This document shows positions 44,436 through 53,505 of a stretch of DNA of 64,000 bases, in pieces. Position 1 is the first letter of the stretch. Each line of letters starts with the position of its first letter. Source of the DNA: Desulfoluna spongiiphila. Lineage in GTDB: Bacteria; Desulfobacterota; Desulfobacteria; Desulfobacterales; Desulfolunaceae. Location: assembly GCF_900101345.1 (NCBI RefSeq), contig NZ_FMUX01000023.1:1-64000 (forward strand). The letters are read 5' to 3'. Under the pieces are notes generated by a model, which worked only from the letters and a program-made list of their open reading frames with translations, was not told where the DNA came from and ran no database searches. The translations under genes were made by a program, and so were the position numbers.

Positions 44436-46520
44436 ATGAAGACCGACTTGCAGAAAGTTAGAAACATAGGCATCAGCGCCCACATCGACTCCGGGAAGAC
44501 CACCCTGACCGAGCGCATTCTCTTTTACACCGACAGGATCCATGCCATCCATGATGTAAAGGGCAAAGACGGCGTCGGCGCCACCATGGACTCCATGGAA
44601 CTTGAAAAGGAAAGGGGCATCACCATTGCCTCGGCAGCCACGTACTGCGAATGGAAGGGACACGAGATCAACATCATCGACACCCCGGGCCACGTTGACT
44701 TCACCATCGAAGTTGAGCGTTCCCTGCGTGTCCTTGACGGTGCCATCCTTGTTCTCTGTTCTGTGGCCGGTGTTCAGTCACAGTCCATTACGGTTGACGC
44801 CCAGATGAAGCGTTACAAGGTTCCCTGTATCGCCTTCGTCAACAAGTGCGACCGAAGCGGTGCCAACCCCTTCCGCGTTATCGAGCAGCTCAACGACAAG
44901 CTCGGTCACAACGCCGTTGCCATGCAGCTGCCCATCGGCCTTGAGGACAACCTCCAGGGCGTTGTGGACCTTGTTGCCATGAAAGCCTACTACTTCGACG
45001 GCGACAACGGTGAAGAGATCCGTGTTGAAGAGATCCCCGCAGAGCTCGTTGACGAGGCCCAGGCCAAGCGTGAAGAGCTTATCGACCAGGCATCCCTCTT
45101 CTCCGAAGCCCTCACCGATGCCATCCTCGAAGAGGCTGAGATCACCCAGGAAATGATCGTGGACGCGGTCCGTATCGGTACCATCGAGCGCCAGATCACC
45201 CCCGTTTTCATGGGCTCCGCTTACAAGAACAAAGCGATTCAGCCCCTCCTCGATGCGGTAACCCGTTACCTGCCGACCCCCGACGACATCACCAACGAAG
45301 CCCTGGACCTCGACAACGAAGAGGCTCCCGTGGTTCTTGAAGGCGACAGCGAGAAGCCCACCGTGGCCCTGGCCTTCAAACTCGAGGACGGTCAGTACGG
45401 CCAGCTCACTTACATCCGTGTGTATCAGGGTTCCCTGAAAAAAGGCGACACGGTCAACAACGCCAAAAACGGACGTAAAATCAAAGTGGGCCGCCTGGTT
45501 CGCATGCACGCCTCCGACATGGAGGACATCACCGAGATTCCTGCCGGTTACATCGGCGCCCTCTTCGGTGTAGACTGCGCCTCCGGCGACACCTTTGTCG
45601 ACTCCGCCATCAACTACTCCATGATGAGCATGTTTGTCCCTGAGCCCGTAATCTCCCTGTCCATCACGCCCAAGGACAACAAAGCACAGATCAACATGAG
45701 CAAGGCCCTCAACCGATTCACCAAAGAGGACCCCACCTTCCGCTCCTTCATCGATGACGAGACCAACGAGACCATCATCGAAGGCATGGGCGAACTTCAC
45801 CTTGAGGTGTATGTTGAGCGTATGAAGCGTGAGTACAACGCCGAAGTGGAAACCGGAAAGCCCCGCGTAGCCTACCGTGAAACCATCACGCGCCGCGCCG
45901 AATTTGACTATACCCACAAGAAGCAGACCGGTGGTTCCGGCCAGTTCGGTAAAGTCATGGGTTACATCGAGCCCCTCGAAGAAGAGCAGTTCTCCTTCGA
46001 AAGCAAGGTGGTCGGTGGACGTATCCCCACCCAGTTTATCCCCTCTTGTGAGAAGGGTTTTGAAAGCTGCATGGCCAAAGGTCCCAAGCTTGAGTTCCCT
46101 GTCACCGGCATTGCCGTTACCCTTGTTGACGGCGGCTTCCACGCGGTCGACTCCTCTGAAATGGCTTTCCAGGCTGCGGCACGTGGCGCATTCAAACAGG
46201 CCTACGACAGAGCCAAGCCTGTGATCCAGGAACCCATCATGAAGGTTGAGATTGAAAGCCCCAATGAGTTCCAGGGTCCATGTATGGGCTTGATTAACCA
46301 GCGCCGTGGTATTATCCTTGGTTCACAGGATGAAGGAACCATGAGCCGTATCGAAGCTCAGGTTCCCCTTGCTGAGATGTTCGGTTTCTCCACCGTTCTT
46401 CGATCTTCCACCCAGGGCAAAGCCCAGTACACCATGGAGTTCAGCACGTACAAGACCGTGCCCACCTCCGTATCGGAAGAGATCGTCAAAAAAGTGAACG
46501 AAGAGAAAGCTGCCAGATAG
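44436..46520 (+). CDS. fusA: Elongation factor G (mitochondrial/spirochaete/delta type)
   Basis: 694 residues, the translocation GTPase. G1 motif AHIDSGKTT (most bacterial EF-Gs have AHIDAGKTT), G2 region ERGITI, G3 DTPGHVDF, G4 NKCDRSG, then domains II-V including the domain IV core (RAEFDYTHKKQTGGSGQFG) and GVDCASGDTF. The Ser in the P-loop and overall pattern match the EF-G1 lineage shared by mitochondria, spirochaetes and delta-proteobacteria. AAGGA lies about 9 nt before the ATG at 44436. It is monocistronic or cotranscribed with the ATPase 119 bp downstream. No ribosomal-protein genes adjoin it, so it is not in the str operon. Confidence 0.94.
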   Translation: MKTDLQKVRNIGISAHIDSGKTTLTERILFYTDRIHAIHDVKGKDGVGATMDSMELEKERGITIASAATYCEWKGHEINIIDTPGHVDFTIEVERSLRVLDGAILVLCSVAGVQSQSITVDAQMKRYKVPCIAFVNKCDRSGANPFRVIEQLNDKLGHNAVAMQLPIGLEDNLQGVVDLVAMKAYYFDGDNGEEIRVEEIPAELVDEAQAKREELIDQASLFSEALTDAILEEAEITQEMIVDAVRIGTIERQITPVFMGSAYKNKAIQPLLDAVTRYLPTPDDITNEALDLDNEEAPVVLEGDSEKPTVALAFKLEDGQYGQLTYIRVYQGSLKKGDTVNNAKNGRKIKVGRLVRMHASDMEDITEIPAGYIGALFGVDCASGDTFVDSAINYSMMSMFVPEPVISLSITPKDNKAQINMSKALNRFTKEDPTFRSFIDDETNETIIEGMGELHLEVYVERMKREYNAEVETGKPRVAYRETITRRAEFDYTHKKQTGGSGQFGKVMGYIEPLEEEQFSFESKVVGGRIPTQFIPSCEKGFESCMAKGPKLEFPVTGIAVTLVDGGFHAVDSSEMAFQAAARGAFKQAYDRAKPVIQEPIMKVEIESPNEFQGPCMGLINQRRGIILGSQDEGTMSRIEAQVPLAEMFGFSTVLRSSTQGKAQYTMEFSTYKTVPTSVSEEIVKKVNEEKAAR

Positions 46521-46639
46521 CCTGATGGAACACATCACCCGGCAGCTATCCGAACATCCGGTTTTTGGTTGGGAGGACTGCCGGGTTGACACCATGGGGT
46601 CATTTTTGAGTACGAACCTCAGCGACAAGAGAGGATACT

Positions 46640-47323
46640 ATGACGAAAAAGGAATTGATCTTCAGGAACCCCTTCGGTGCACTGGGCATCGATTGCGATG
46701 ACATGATCAACGGGGGTGAACTCGGTGCCGTCATGGCCCGTGCCGGCCTCGGCAAGACGTCCCTGGTTGTGCAGATGGCGCTCCACGCCATGGCCTGCGG
46801 CAAGAAGGTACTTCATGTCAGCCTGGACGAGCCCGTGAACAAGGTCAGCGTCTGGTACAACGAAATGTTCGCCAACCTGGCAGACCTGAACCGTGTGGAA
46901 GAGCCCCAGTCCGCATACGACGAGATTCTTCCCAACCGCATGATCCTGACCATGAACGTGGACGGCTTCTCCATGGCCCGCCTGGAAGAGCGTATCAACG
47001 ACCTGGTCGAGCAGGACCTGTTCAACCCGGACATGATGATCATCGATGGCTACCCCTTCGAAGAGAAGGGCCGCGCCGACATGGAAGAGCTCAAGGCCCT
47101 TGCCTCACGCATGGGATACTTTGCCCTTTTCACCGTCAAGACCCACCGCCACGAAGCGCCTGCTGAAAACGGCCTGCCCGTTCAGCTTGCCGGCGTTGAT
47201 GACATCTTCTCCACCATGCTCCAGATCATCCCGGAGAACAACACCATCTATGTAAAATCCGTCAAAGGCTCCAAGGCCGACAAAAAAGCCGTCCTTGACC
47301 CCGAGACGATGATTATCCGTTAG
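46640..47323 (+). CDS. RecA/KaiC-like P-loop ATPase of unknown role
   Basis: 227 residues. Walker A ARAGLGKTS (about 33-41), Walker B-type MMIIDGYP (about 133-140), and a KaiC-like layout with no extra domains. HVSLDEPVNKVSVWYNEMF suggests a sensing helix after strand 2. AGAGGA lies 6 nt before the ATG. It follows fusA by 119 bp on the same strand and ends just before a strong terminator, so it may share the fusA transcript. Partner and substrate are unknown; I have no family name I would stand behind beyond AAA/RecA-type. Confidence 0.8.
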   Translation: MTKKELIFRNPFGALGIDCDDMINGGELGAVMARAGLGKTSLVVQMALHAMACGKKVLHVSLDEPVNKVSVWYNEMFANLADLNRVEEPQSAYDEILPNRMILTMNVDGFSMARLEERINDLVEQDLFNPDMMIIDGYPFEEKGRADMEELKALASRMGYFALFTVKTHRHEAPAENGLPVQLAGVDDIFSTMLQIIPENNTIYVKSVKGSKADKKAVLDPETMIIR

Positions 47324-47370
47324 TCAAGGGCCCTGCCCTTCTCCTCGGATACATGGTTTCCATAAAAAAA

Positions 47371-47398
47371 GGCACCCTAAATCAGGGTGCCTTTTTTT
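47371..47398. terminator. Bidirectional rho-independent terminator
   Basis: Perfect stem GGCACCCT / AGGGTGCC with a 5-nt loop, flanked by A7 on the left and T7 on the right. It serves both the ATPase gene (plus) and the convergent diguanylate cyclase gene (minus). Confidence 0.92.
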
Positions 47399-47419
47399 AT
47401 GAATCCTTCCCAGTTGCTG

Positions 47420-48730
47420 TTACGCCGGAATCTCCCCGCCTACGGACTCTCCACTTACAACACACCGGTTGCGCCCCTGCTCTTTGGCTTTGTAGAGCGC
47501 TTCATCTGCCAGTCGCACCAACTCGGTTTCCCGGGTTTCAGACCCCGGAAACAGGGAGGCCACCCCGAGGCTCAAGGTGACGTGGGTTACGGCCTCGGAT
47601 CGTTCATCCGTCACGGCCAGCCCTTCGACACAGCGCCGCATGGTTTCGGCCAGGTGCCGTGCTCCGTTAAGGTCGGTATGGGGAAGGATCACCACAAACT
47701 CTTCCCCCCCGTATCGTGCCACCAGATCCCCGGGCCGGCGCACGCAGGAGACAAGCGCCCCGGCCACACAGGCCAGGCAATGGTCGCCTGCCTGATGCCC
47801 GTGGGTGTCGTTGTACAGCTTAAAATGGTCGATATCGCAGAGGATCAGAGAGAGTTCCGATTGTTCCCGGAGGTGACGGTTCCATTCCGTGACAATGCAC
47901 TCGTCAAAGTGGCCCCGGTTGGCAATCCGGGTAGTGGCGTCCATGATGGATGCCTTGCGAAGCTCTTCGTTCACGCGCTTGAGCTCCTGCTCCACACGGA
48001 CGGTCATGGAAATATTGATGCAGAAACCGTAAAACCCGTTCACGCGCTCTTTGGCGTTACGGGTCACCTGACCGTAGCACAAGGCCCAGGTCTTTTCCCC
48101 GTCCCGCCGACACAGCTGGCAGCGAAAACGGTTCAGCTGCTCCCCTTCGTAGAGTTGAAACAAAAAAGACTCGGCCCGAAGCGGGTCGGCAAAAAGGGAC
48201 GAGACATCATCCTGGATCTCCGTAAGCTGCCTGGGGGATTCGTAGCCGAGCATCCAGGACAGTTCGGGGTTCACCACAAGGATGCGCCCCCTGATGTCTG
48301 CCTGGAAAATACCGATGGGTGAGCTGCTGAAAAGACTCCGGGCCTGATTCCTCGCCCGGTTGAGTTCATTGACGGCAAGGATCTGCTTTGTGACATCTTT
48401 GACCAGCACAGCCAGCCCTGCCAGACCGGATTCACGAACCGCCGGCACCGCATACCAGCGACAGAAAAAAACATCCCCCCGTTCGGTCATGCAGGCCGTG
48501 GAGACCTCCGAGGCGCTCGCCCCCCTGAGGCAGGCCTTGATAAACCCCCGCAGGGTCTCTCCCTCTTCCGGAGAAGGCACAAGAAAACTCAAATCACGGC
48601 CGGCCATGGTGGCCGCCCCGTAGCCGAACAGCGCTTCGGCCGAGCTCTCCCACTGGGAGATCTCGCCGGAGGGTTCCAGCCCGATGCATGCCACGCCTGC
48701 CTTGGCCTGAAGAAGAAGTTGCGCAGGCAT
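47420..48730 (-). CDS. PAS-PAS-GGDEF diguanylate cyclase
   Basis: 436 residues from the ATG at 48730 (AAGGGGG at 6-nt spacing; an open extension to 48817 is not supported). Two PAS domains (about 10-120: ACIGLEPSGEISQWESSAEALFGY; about 135-255: PIGIFQADIRGRILVVNPELSWMLGY) are followed by a GGDEF domain with DATTRIANRGHFDE and the active-site motif RYGGEEF. The enzyme should make c-di-GMP from two GTP. The signal sensed by the PAS domains is unknown. It could feed the LapD-like receptor at 20.2-22.1 kb. No membrane segment. Confidence 0.93.
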   Translation of the reverse strand: MPAQLLLQAKAGVACIGLEPSGEISQWESSAEALFGYGAATMAGRDLSFLVPSPEEGETLRGFIKACLRGASASEVSTACMTERGDVFFCRWYAVPAVRESGLAGLAVLVKDVTKQILAVNELNRARNQARSLFSSSPIGIFQADIRGRILVVNPELSWMLGYESPRQLTEIQDDVSSLFADPLRAESFLFQLYEGEQLNRFRCQLCRRDGEKTWALCYGQVTRNAKERVNGFYGFCINISMTVRVEQELKRVNEELRKASIMDATTRIANRGHFDECIVTEWNRHLREQSELSLILCDIDHFKLYNDTHGHQAGDHCLACVAGALVSCVRRPGDLVARYGGEEFVVILPHTDLNGARHLAETMRRCVEGLAVTDERSEAVTHVTLSLGVASLFPGSETRETELVRLADEALYKAKEQGRNRCVVSGESVGGEIPA

Positions 48731-49103
48731 ATCGCCCCCTTCTTCTCCTTTCCTGCCCGCCCGGTGAGACTCACCGGTATCTGGACCACCTTCCGTCACC
48801 AACCATTTATCCAGCACCCTTCCCTCCAGACCAGGCCCTGCCTGCTATGACGCTGACACCCGAGACCCTCGGATTATGCCAACGCCCCTTGCGTTCCCGA
48901 CGCCATGTAGAAAACGGAGCATGCTCACGTTTCCATTGAAAGCGCCGAAAGACCCAAGGTTGTCTGATTGAATTCCCCCTGCTTGAAAAACACCCAAACC
49001 CAAGGCCATATCTAACACAATTGCTGACCCAGGGCCAGAAATCATAAACGGCTTTACCTCGCCTCAGAGGAAAGCCGTCCTGTAACAATCCATACGGGTA
49101 CGC

Positions 49104-50021
49104 CTATTTTCCCTGGTCTTTCAACCCTTCTGACACCTTATCAGCCATCTCCCTCAAATTTCCGAAGTAATCACCCGCCAGGGGATCCAGTGGAACCACC
49201 GCTCCGCCGATGGCTGCGGCAACCTTCTCGGCGGTGTGGCGGTCAAACTGGGGCTGGACAAAAATGACACGGACACCGTCGGCCCTGGCTTGCCCGATAT
49301 ACCCTGCAAGGGCTTTGCCCTTGGGGCTCTTCCCCTCCACCTCAACTGCCTTTTGTACCAACCCGTAGGCATCGGCAAAATACCCGAAGGCAGGGTGAAA
49401 CACATAAAGGGTCTCCCCGGCCAGGGGGGCCAGGGCTTTTGAGATCTGCCCGTGGAGGGCATCCAACTCGTTTATCAGGGCGTTGCACCCGGCCTCGTAC
49501 ACTGCCCGCCCCGACGGGTCCAAGGAGATAAGGGCGTCCCGCATGGTGACGGCCTGAATCTGCACCCGCATGGGGTCAAGCCATATATGTGGATCCATGC
49601 CTTCATGGGTATCGTGGTGATTATGGTGGTCGTGGTGGTCGTGCCCCCCGTGCTCTTTGTCGTGGTGGTGCTCCGCCATGGACAGCATGGGCACCCCTTT
49701 TCGGGTATCCACCACCTTCAGGTCCCCTGCCATACTCGTAATCTTGGGCATCAGATGGGTTTCATAGGGAAGGCCCATGCGGAAAAAAAGATCGGCTTCC
49801 GCCAGGCTTGCCACCTTGGACGGTTTGGGTCGGTACATGGCAGGACTTTCTCCAGGGGAGAGCAGAACCTTCACCTCTACCCGGTCCCCGCCGATACGCT
49901 CCACAAAAGCCTTCTGGGGAGCAATGCTCACAAACACCGACACGGGCACCTCTTCTGCACCGGCCCCAAAAGAAACGCCCAGGAACAACGCACTCACCGC
50001 CCACATCACAAATCGTCTCAT
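49104..50021 (-). CDS. znuA: Zinc ABC-transporter substrate-binding protein ZnuA
   Basis: 305 residues with a signal peptide (FVMWAVSALFLGVSFGAGA). Cluster A-I metal-binding fold: VSIAPQKAFVERIGGDRVEV, DLFFRMGLPYE, a His/Asp-rich loop (about residues 115-140, over a dozen His), DPHIWLDPMRVQ, VFHPAFGYFADAYG and FVQPQFDRHTAE. It captures periplasmic zinc (or manganese) for an ABC importer, but no znuB/znuC is adjacent, so the importer must be encoded elsewhere. It lies 44 nt downstream of a small lipoprotein gene on the same strand. The interval 48818-49103 is gene-free. Confidence 0.93.
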   Translation of the reverse strand: MRRFVMWAVSALFLGVSFGAGAEEVPVSVFVSIAPQKAFVERIGGDRVEVKVLLSPGESPAMYRPKPSKVASLAEADLFFRMGLPYETHLMPKITSMAGDLKVVDTRKGVPMLSMAEHHHDKEHGGHDHHDHHNHHDTHEGMDPHIWLDPMRVQIQAVTMRDALISLDPSGRAVYEAGCNALINELDALHGQISKALAPLAGETLYVFHPAFGYFADAYGLVQKAVEVEGKSPKGKALAGYIGQARADGVRVIFVQPQFDRHTAEKVAAAIGGAVVPLDPLAGDYFGNLREMADKVSEGLKDQGK

Positions 50022-50064
50022 CTTTTCACCTCACTATCTGCTCAGCAACGGCCACTGCGTGCCG

Positions 50065-50268
50065 TCAATGGGTTTCCATCTCTTCGATCTCTTCACGCCT
50101 TTTTTCATCAGCCTTCTGCAGCACGGCCTCCACCTCCCGGGCTTGTTCAAGGGCCTCCCGCTGCGCATCGTACATCCGGGGCGTCTCTGTTTCCTCGTCC
50201 CCTGAACACGCGACCAAAAACACAAGAAGCACCGCCGTTAAAATCTGACCCACCTGTTTCCTTACCAT
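50065..50268 (-). CDS. Small lipoprotein
   Basis: 67 residues with a lipoprotein signal (VGQILTAVLLVFLVAC) whose Cys is expected to be lipidated, followed by a short acidic, helical, charged chain (EALEQAREVEAVLQKADEKRREEIEEMET), likely coiled-coil. No family recognised. It precedes znuA in the same direction and may be cotranscribed. A GGAG lies 9 nt before the ATG at 50268; a TTG at 50283 is a less likely start. Confidence 0.65.
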   Translation of the reverse strand: MVRKQVGQILTAVLLVFLVACSGDEETETPRMYDAQREALEQAREVEAVLQKADEKRREEIEEMETH

Positions 50269-50472
50269 GGCTCCGTTCTCCAAAGCGGTTCACAAAGGGC
50301 ATGACACGAAGAGCCCTCGGCAACGAGAAAAAAGTCCCCCGGGCCGGGTACGGCCGATCGGCATACCACACACCGGGTGTCATTGCAAAATGATCCGTTC
50401 ATAATGAAATGTCAACAGAAAGTCACTGCAGAGAAATGATGGGAAAAAGGAAGGAAAACAAGAAGGGGTGGA

Positions 50473-50499
50473 GGGGAGCCCGCGGCCAGGGGGCTCCCC
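50473..50499 (-). terminator. Hairpin after the ato operon
   Basis: A perfect 9-bp stem GGGGAGCCC / GGGCTCCCC with a 9-nt loop lies 38 nt beyond the atoA stop. The T-tract is poor. Confidence 0.55.
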
Positions 50500-50536
50500 C
50501 GATTTCAGAGACCTACCGGTGGGAGAGTAGGAGTCC

Positions 50537-51199
50537 TCAGATCATGGACCCCACGGTATCCGGGACCATCAGCACGGCTTCGGTCTTGGCGAGGACCTCT
50601 TCCACGCTGACCCCCGGAGCGGTCTCTTTGAGCAGGAGGCCACCTTCGATGACCTCCATGACGGCCAGTTCCGTAACAATAAGGTTGGCTTCCCGGACGG
50701 CTGTGAGGGGCAGGTTGCAGCGCATGAGGATTTTGGATTCCCCTTTCCGGTTTGTGTGATCCGTTGCGATAATCACCTTCTTCGCCCCGGTGCACAGATC
50801 CATGGCGCCCCCCATGCCCGGCACCATTTTTCCGGGAATGATGTAGTTTGCGATGTTGCCCTCCTGGTCCACCTCCAGGGTCCCCAGGACCGTGGCGTCG
50901 ATGTGACCGCCCCGGATGATGCCGAAGGAGGTGGCGCTGTCGAAAAAGCACCCCCCCGGCAAGATGGTAACAGGCTGGTTCCCGGCGTTGATGAGATCCG
51001 GGTCCGCCTCCCCTTCCGCGGGCGCCGGTCCGATACCGATGAACCCGTTTTCGGATTGAAGCAGCACCTCCACCCCCTCGGGGATAAAGTTGGCCACGAG
51101 GGTCGGCATGCCGATACCCAGGTTCACGATGTCGCCATCCTTGAACTCCCGGGCGATGCGCCGCGCAATCAGTTCTCTGCCTGTTGGTTTATCAGCCAT
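50537..51199 (-). CDS. atoA: Acetoacetate/butyrate CoA-transferase beta subunit
   Basis: 220 residues. Contains NLGIGMPTLVANFIPEG and SENGFIGIGP, where the Glu is the covalent CoA-carrying catalytic residue, plus GGHIDATVLGTLEVDQEGNIAN and the KMVPGMGGAMDLC motif. With the alpha subunit it moves CoA between acetyl-CoA and acetoacetate or short-chain acids. The ATG at 51199 (MADKPTG) lies within the end of atoD (8-nt overlap), indicating coupling; a further upstream start is not needed. Last gene of the ato operon. Confidence 0.93.
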   Translation of the reverse strand: MADKPTGRELIARRIAREFKDGDIVNLGIGMPTLVANFIPEGVEVLLQSENGFIGIGPAPAEGEADPDLINAGNQPVTILPGGCFFDSATSFGIIRGGHIDATVLGTLEVDQEGNIANYIIPGKMVPGMGGAMDLCTGAKKVIIATDHTNRKGESKILMRCNLPLTAVREANLIVTELAVMEVIEGGLLLKETAPGVSVEEVLAKTEAVLMVPDTVGSMI

Positions 51200-51857
51200 T
51201 TTCCACCTCCCCTGCCTGCACAACGGCATCCACAAAAATTCCAGGAAGCATCACATGGTCGGGATCCATGGTCCCTGTGTCCTCAATGTGCTCGGCTTCC
51301 ACAACAACGTACTCACAGGCCATGGCCATCAGGGGGTTAAAGTTCTGGGCTGATTTGCGGAATATCACGTTCCCGGCCCGATCCGCCCTGTGCGCTTTGA
51401 TGAGGGCGACGTCCCCTTTGATGGGGGGCTCCAGCAGATAGGCCCGCCCGTCCACAACAATCGTCTCTTTTCCTTTTTCCACCTCGGTGCCCACCCCCGT
51501 GGGGGTAAGGATCCCGCCAAGGCCGACTCCGGCCGCACGGATCCGCTCGGCCAGGGTGCCCTGGGGCACGAGGATGGCCTCAATGCGCCCTTCGGTCATG
51601 GCCTTGCCGAACTCGGGGTTAAGCCCCACATGGGAAGCGTAAAAGGTTTTCACCGACCCCTGGCGCACGAACTTGCCCGCCCCTTTCCCGGGAACGCCGG
51701 CATCATTGCAGACGATGGTCAGGCCCGTCAGGTCCTTGGCCACCACCGCGTCCACGAGCAGCTCAGGGGTGCCGACGGTCATAAACCCGCCCAGCATGAT
51801 CACATCATCGTTTTTTATGCTCCGGACCGCCTGGTCCAGCGTCTTTACCTTGTTCAT
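51192..51857 (-). CDS. atoD: Acetoacetate/butyrate CoA-transferase alpha subunit
   Basis: 221 residues. Typical signatures: IMLGGFMTVGTPELLVDAV, NDAGVPGKGAG, SHVGLNPE, VPQGTLAERIRAAGVGLGG, and ANGAGNVIFRKSAQNFNP-type end (ADRAGNVIFR). Forms a heterotetramer with the beta subunit. It lies 49 nt downstream of the fatty-acid transporter gene, and the three genes share a sigma-54 promoter. Confidence 0.93.
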   Translation of the reverse strand: MNKVKTLDQAVRSIKNDDVIMLGGFMTVGTPELLVDAVVAKDLTGLTIVCNDAGVPGKGAGKFVRQGSVKTFYASHVGLNPEFGKAMTEGRIEAILVPQGTLAERIRAAGVGLGGILTPTGVGTEVEKGKETIVVDGRAYLLEPPIKGDVALIKAHRADRAGNVIFRKSAQNFNPLMAMACEYVVVEAEHIEDTGTMDPDHVMLPGIFVDAVVQAGEVENG

Positions 51858-51906
51858 ATATGCCTCCGAAGGCCGTTTAATATATCCTGTAGATCCTGAA
51901 GATTGG

Positions 51907-53235
51907 TTAAAGAAGCATCAGCACCGCCGAGGTGACGAAACCTCCCCAGAGCAGGGCCACGGTGCAGTAGCCCATGATATCCCGGATGGTGAGCCCGGCG
52001 ATCCCGAGGAGGGGCAGGGCCCAGAAAGGCTGAATCATGTTGGTCCAGGCATCGCCCCAGGCAATGGCCATGGCCGCCTTGCCAAGGGGAACCCCCAGCT
52101 CCTGGGCCGCAGGCATCACAATGGGACCCTGTACGGCCCACTGCCCGCCGCCGGAAGGCACGAAGAAGTTGACGATCCCTGCGGAAAGGTAGGTAAAAAA
52201 CGGAAAGGTGGTTACGGTGGAGACCTCCACAAACCACTGAGAGATTGCGGCAGCAAGGCCTGAATGGACCATCATCCCCATGATGCCCGCATAAAGGGGA
52301 AACTGCAGCACGATGCCGCCGGTGTTTTTAATGGCGTCGTTCATTACCCGAAGGTAGTTGGCAGGTGTCTTGTGAAGGATGATGCCTGCAAACAGAAAGA
52401 TAAGGTTCACGCTGTTGAGGCCCAGCTTGCCGCCGGTGACGAAGTAGTAGATGATGTACCCGAAGCCCATGGCGCCAAGAAGCATGGAGATCACCATGGA
52501 GTTCTCCAGCCGTTCGGCCGGGGTCATCTCGGAACGGGGCTTTTGAGGTGCCTCCTCGTGCTCATCGGCAAACAGCGCGGGATCAGCTTCCACCACATCC
52601 TCGGCCTTGGGCATCATCATGCGGTTGATGATGGGAAGGGAGACAAGAAGGATCACACAAATCAGAAGGCTCTGCCAGGCAAAGATTGTCTCGGACACAG
52701 GAATTTGCGTGCCACCTGTAATCGCTGCCATGAAGCCTTTGGCATCGGCCACCTTAAGGGGGATGGACCCGGAGAGTCCCGCGTGCCAGATAATAAAACC
52801 CGTATAGGCCGATGCCACGAGAAGGCCGTAGTGGATTCCCTTGACCTTCTTGACCATCTCCCGGGCAAGGAGCGCTCCCACGATCAAGCCGAAGCCCCAG
52901 TTCACCCAGCAGGCCACAAGGGCCACGAAGGTGGTGACGCCGATGGCCTGGGACGGTGTCTTGGCCACCCCGGCGATGGCCTTTAGAAAGGACTCCACCA
53001 CCTGGGTTCGGGCCAGGGTGTGTCCGGTGACGAGCACCAGCACCATCTGCATGGCAAAGGCGAGAAGCTTCCAGAACCCCTCACCCCAGTATTTCACCAT
53101 GGAAACCGGCGATTGACCTTGAAAGATCATGCCGAAAATAAAAACGAGAAAGGTCAGGATAGCGGCAAAAAGAAACGCATCCGGCAACCAGCGACGGACA
53201 ATTCTGCTGAAAAAGGCAGCGAGACCTCGTATCAT
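51907..53235 (-). CDS. atoE: AtoE-family short-chain fatty acid transporter
   Basis: 442 residues with about 10-12 membrane helices. AtoE-like blocks: LPDAFLFAAILTFLVFI, ARTQVVESFLKAIAG, WVNWGFGLIVGALLARE, GLSGSIPLKVADAKGF, SGGGQWAVQGPIVMPA and GDAWTNMIQPFWALPLLG. It probably imports butyrate or acetoacetate. The ATG at 53235 has a good AGGGAGG site upstream. First gene of the operon atoE-atoD-atoA, 271 nt from the upstream regulator gene end, with the sigma-54 promoter in between. Confidence 0.93.
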   Translation of the reverse strand: MIRGLAAFFSRIVRRWLPDAFLFAAILTFLVFIFGMIFQGQSPVSMVKYWGEGFWKLLAFAMQMVLVLVTGHTLARTQVVESFLKAIAGVAKTPSQAIGVTTFVALVACWVNWGFGLIVGALLAREMVKKVKGIHYGLLVASAYTGFIIWHAGLSGSIPLKVADAKGFMAAITGGTQIPVSETIFAWQSLLICVILLVSLPIINRMMMPKAEDVVEADPALFADEHEEAPQKPRSEMTPAERLENSMVISMLLGAMGFGYIIYYFVTGGKLGLNSVNLIFLFAGIILHKTPANYLRVMNDAIKNTGGIVLQFPLYAGIMGMMVHSGLAAAISQWFVEVSTVTTFPFFTYLSAGIVNFFVPSGGGQWAVQGPIVMPAAQELGVPLGKAAMAIAWGDAWTNMIQPFWALPLLGIAGLTIRDIMGYCTVALLWGGFVTSAVLMLL

Positions 53236-53325
53236 AGTGATTCCTCCCTTGTTGTGGCGCAACCCGAAACACCCTTGTCACGGCACCGCACCCACAGTTA
53301 AACCCAACGCATTCCATTAGGAATT

Positions 53326-53341
53326 AGCACCAAGCATGCCA
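53326..53341 (-). promoter_or_regulatory. Sigma-54 promoter of atoEDA
   Basis: Minus strand TGGCATGCTTGGTGCT matches the -24/-12 consensus TGGCACRNNNNTTGCW at 14 of its fixed or degenerate positions. The predicted start site is about 80 nt before the atoE ATG. The adjacent AtoC-type regulator is a sigma-54 activator, which supports the call. Confidence 0.8.
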
Positions 53342-53449
53342 AGGAACAGACATCGACCGCAATGCGCTTATTTTGTTACCGATCCGAAGAAAAACCCACA
53401 AATCAATCGGGATAATACGTCAAAAAGGTGTGCAAAGTTCGGGAGGAGG

Positions 53450-53468
53450 CTGTGTAAGGTTTACACAG
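53450..53468. promoter_or_regulatory. Candidate enhancer for the AtoC-type activator
   Basis: Perfect palindrome CTGTGTAA-GGT-TTACACAG lies about 110 bp upstream of the sigma-54 promoter, the usual position of an activator site. A possible half-site TGTGCAAA lies at 53429. Confidence 0.6.
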
Positions 53469-53505
53469 AGATCAGAGACAATTCGAGGTCAAAGGGGAAA
53501 GGGGT

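Noticed and set aside
44778..46142. 454-codon minus-strand frame opposite EF-G
   Set aside because: EF-G is certain on the plus strand; the antisense frame is a low-complexity by-product of strong codon bias.
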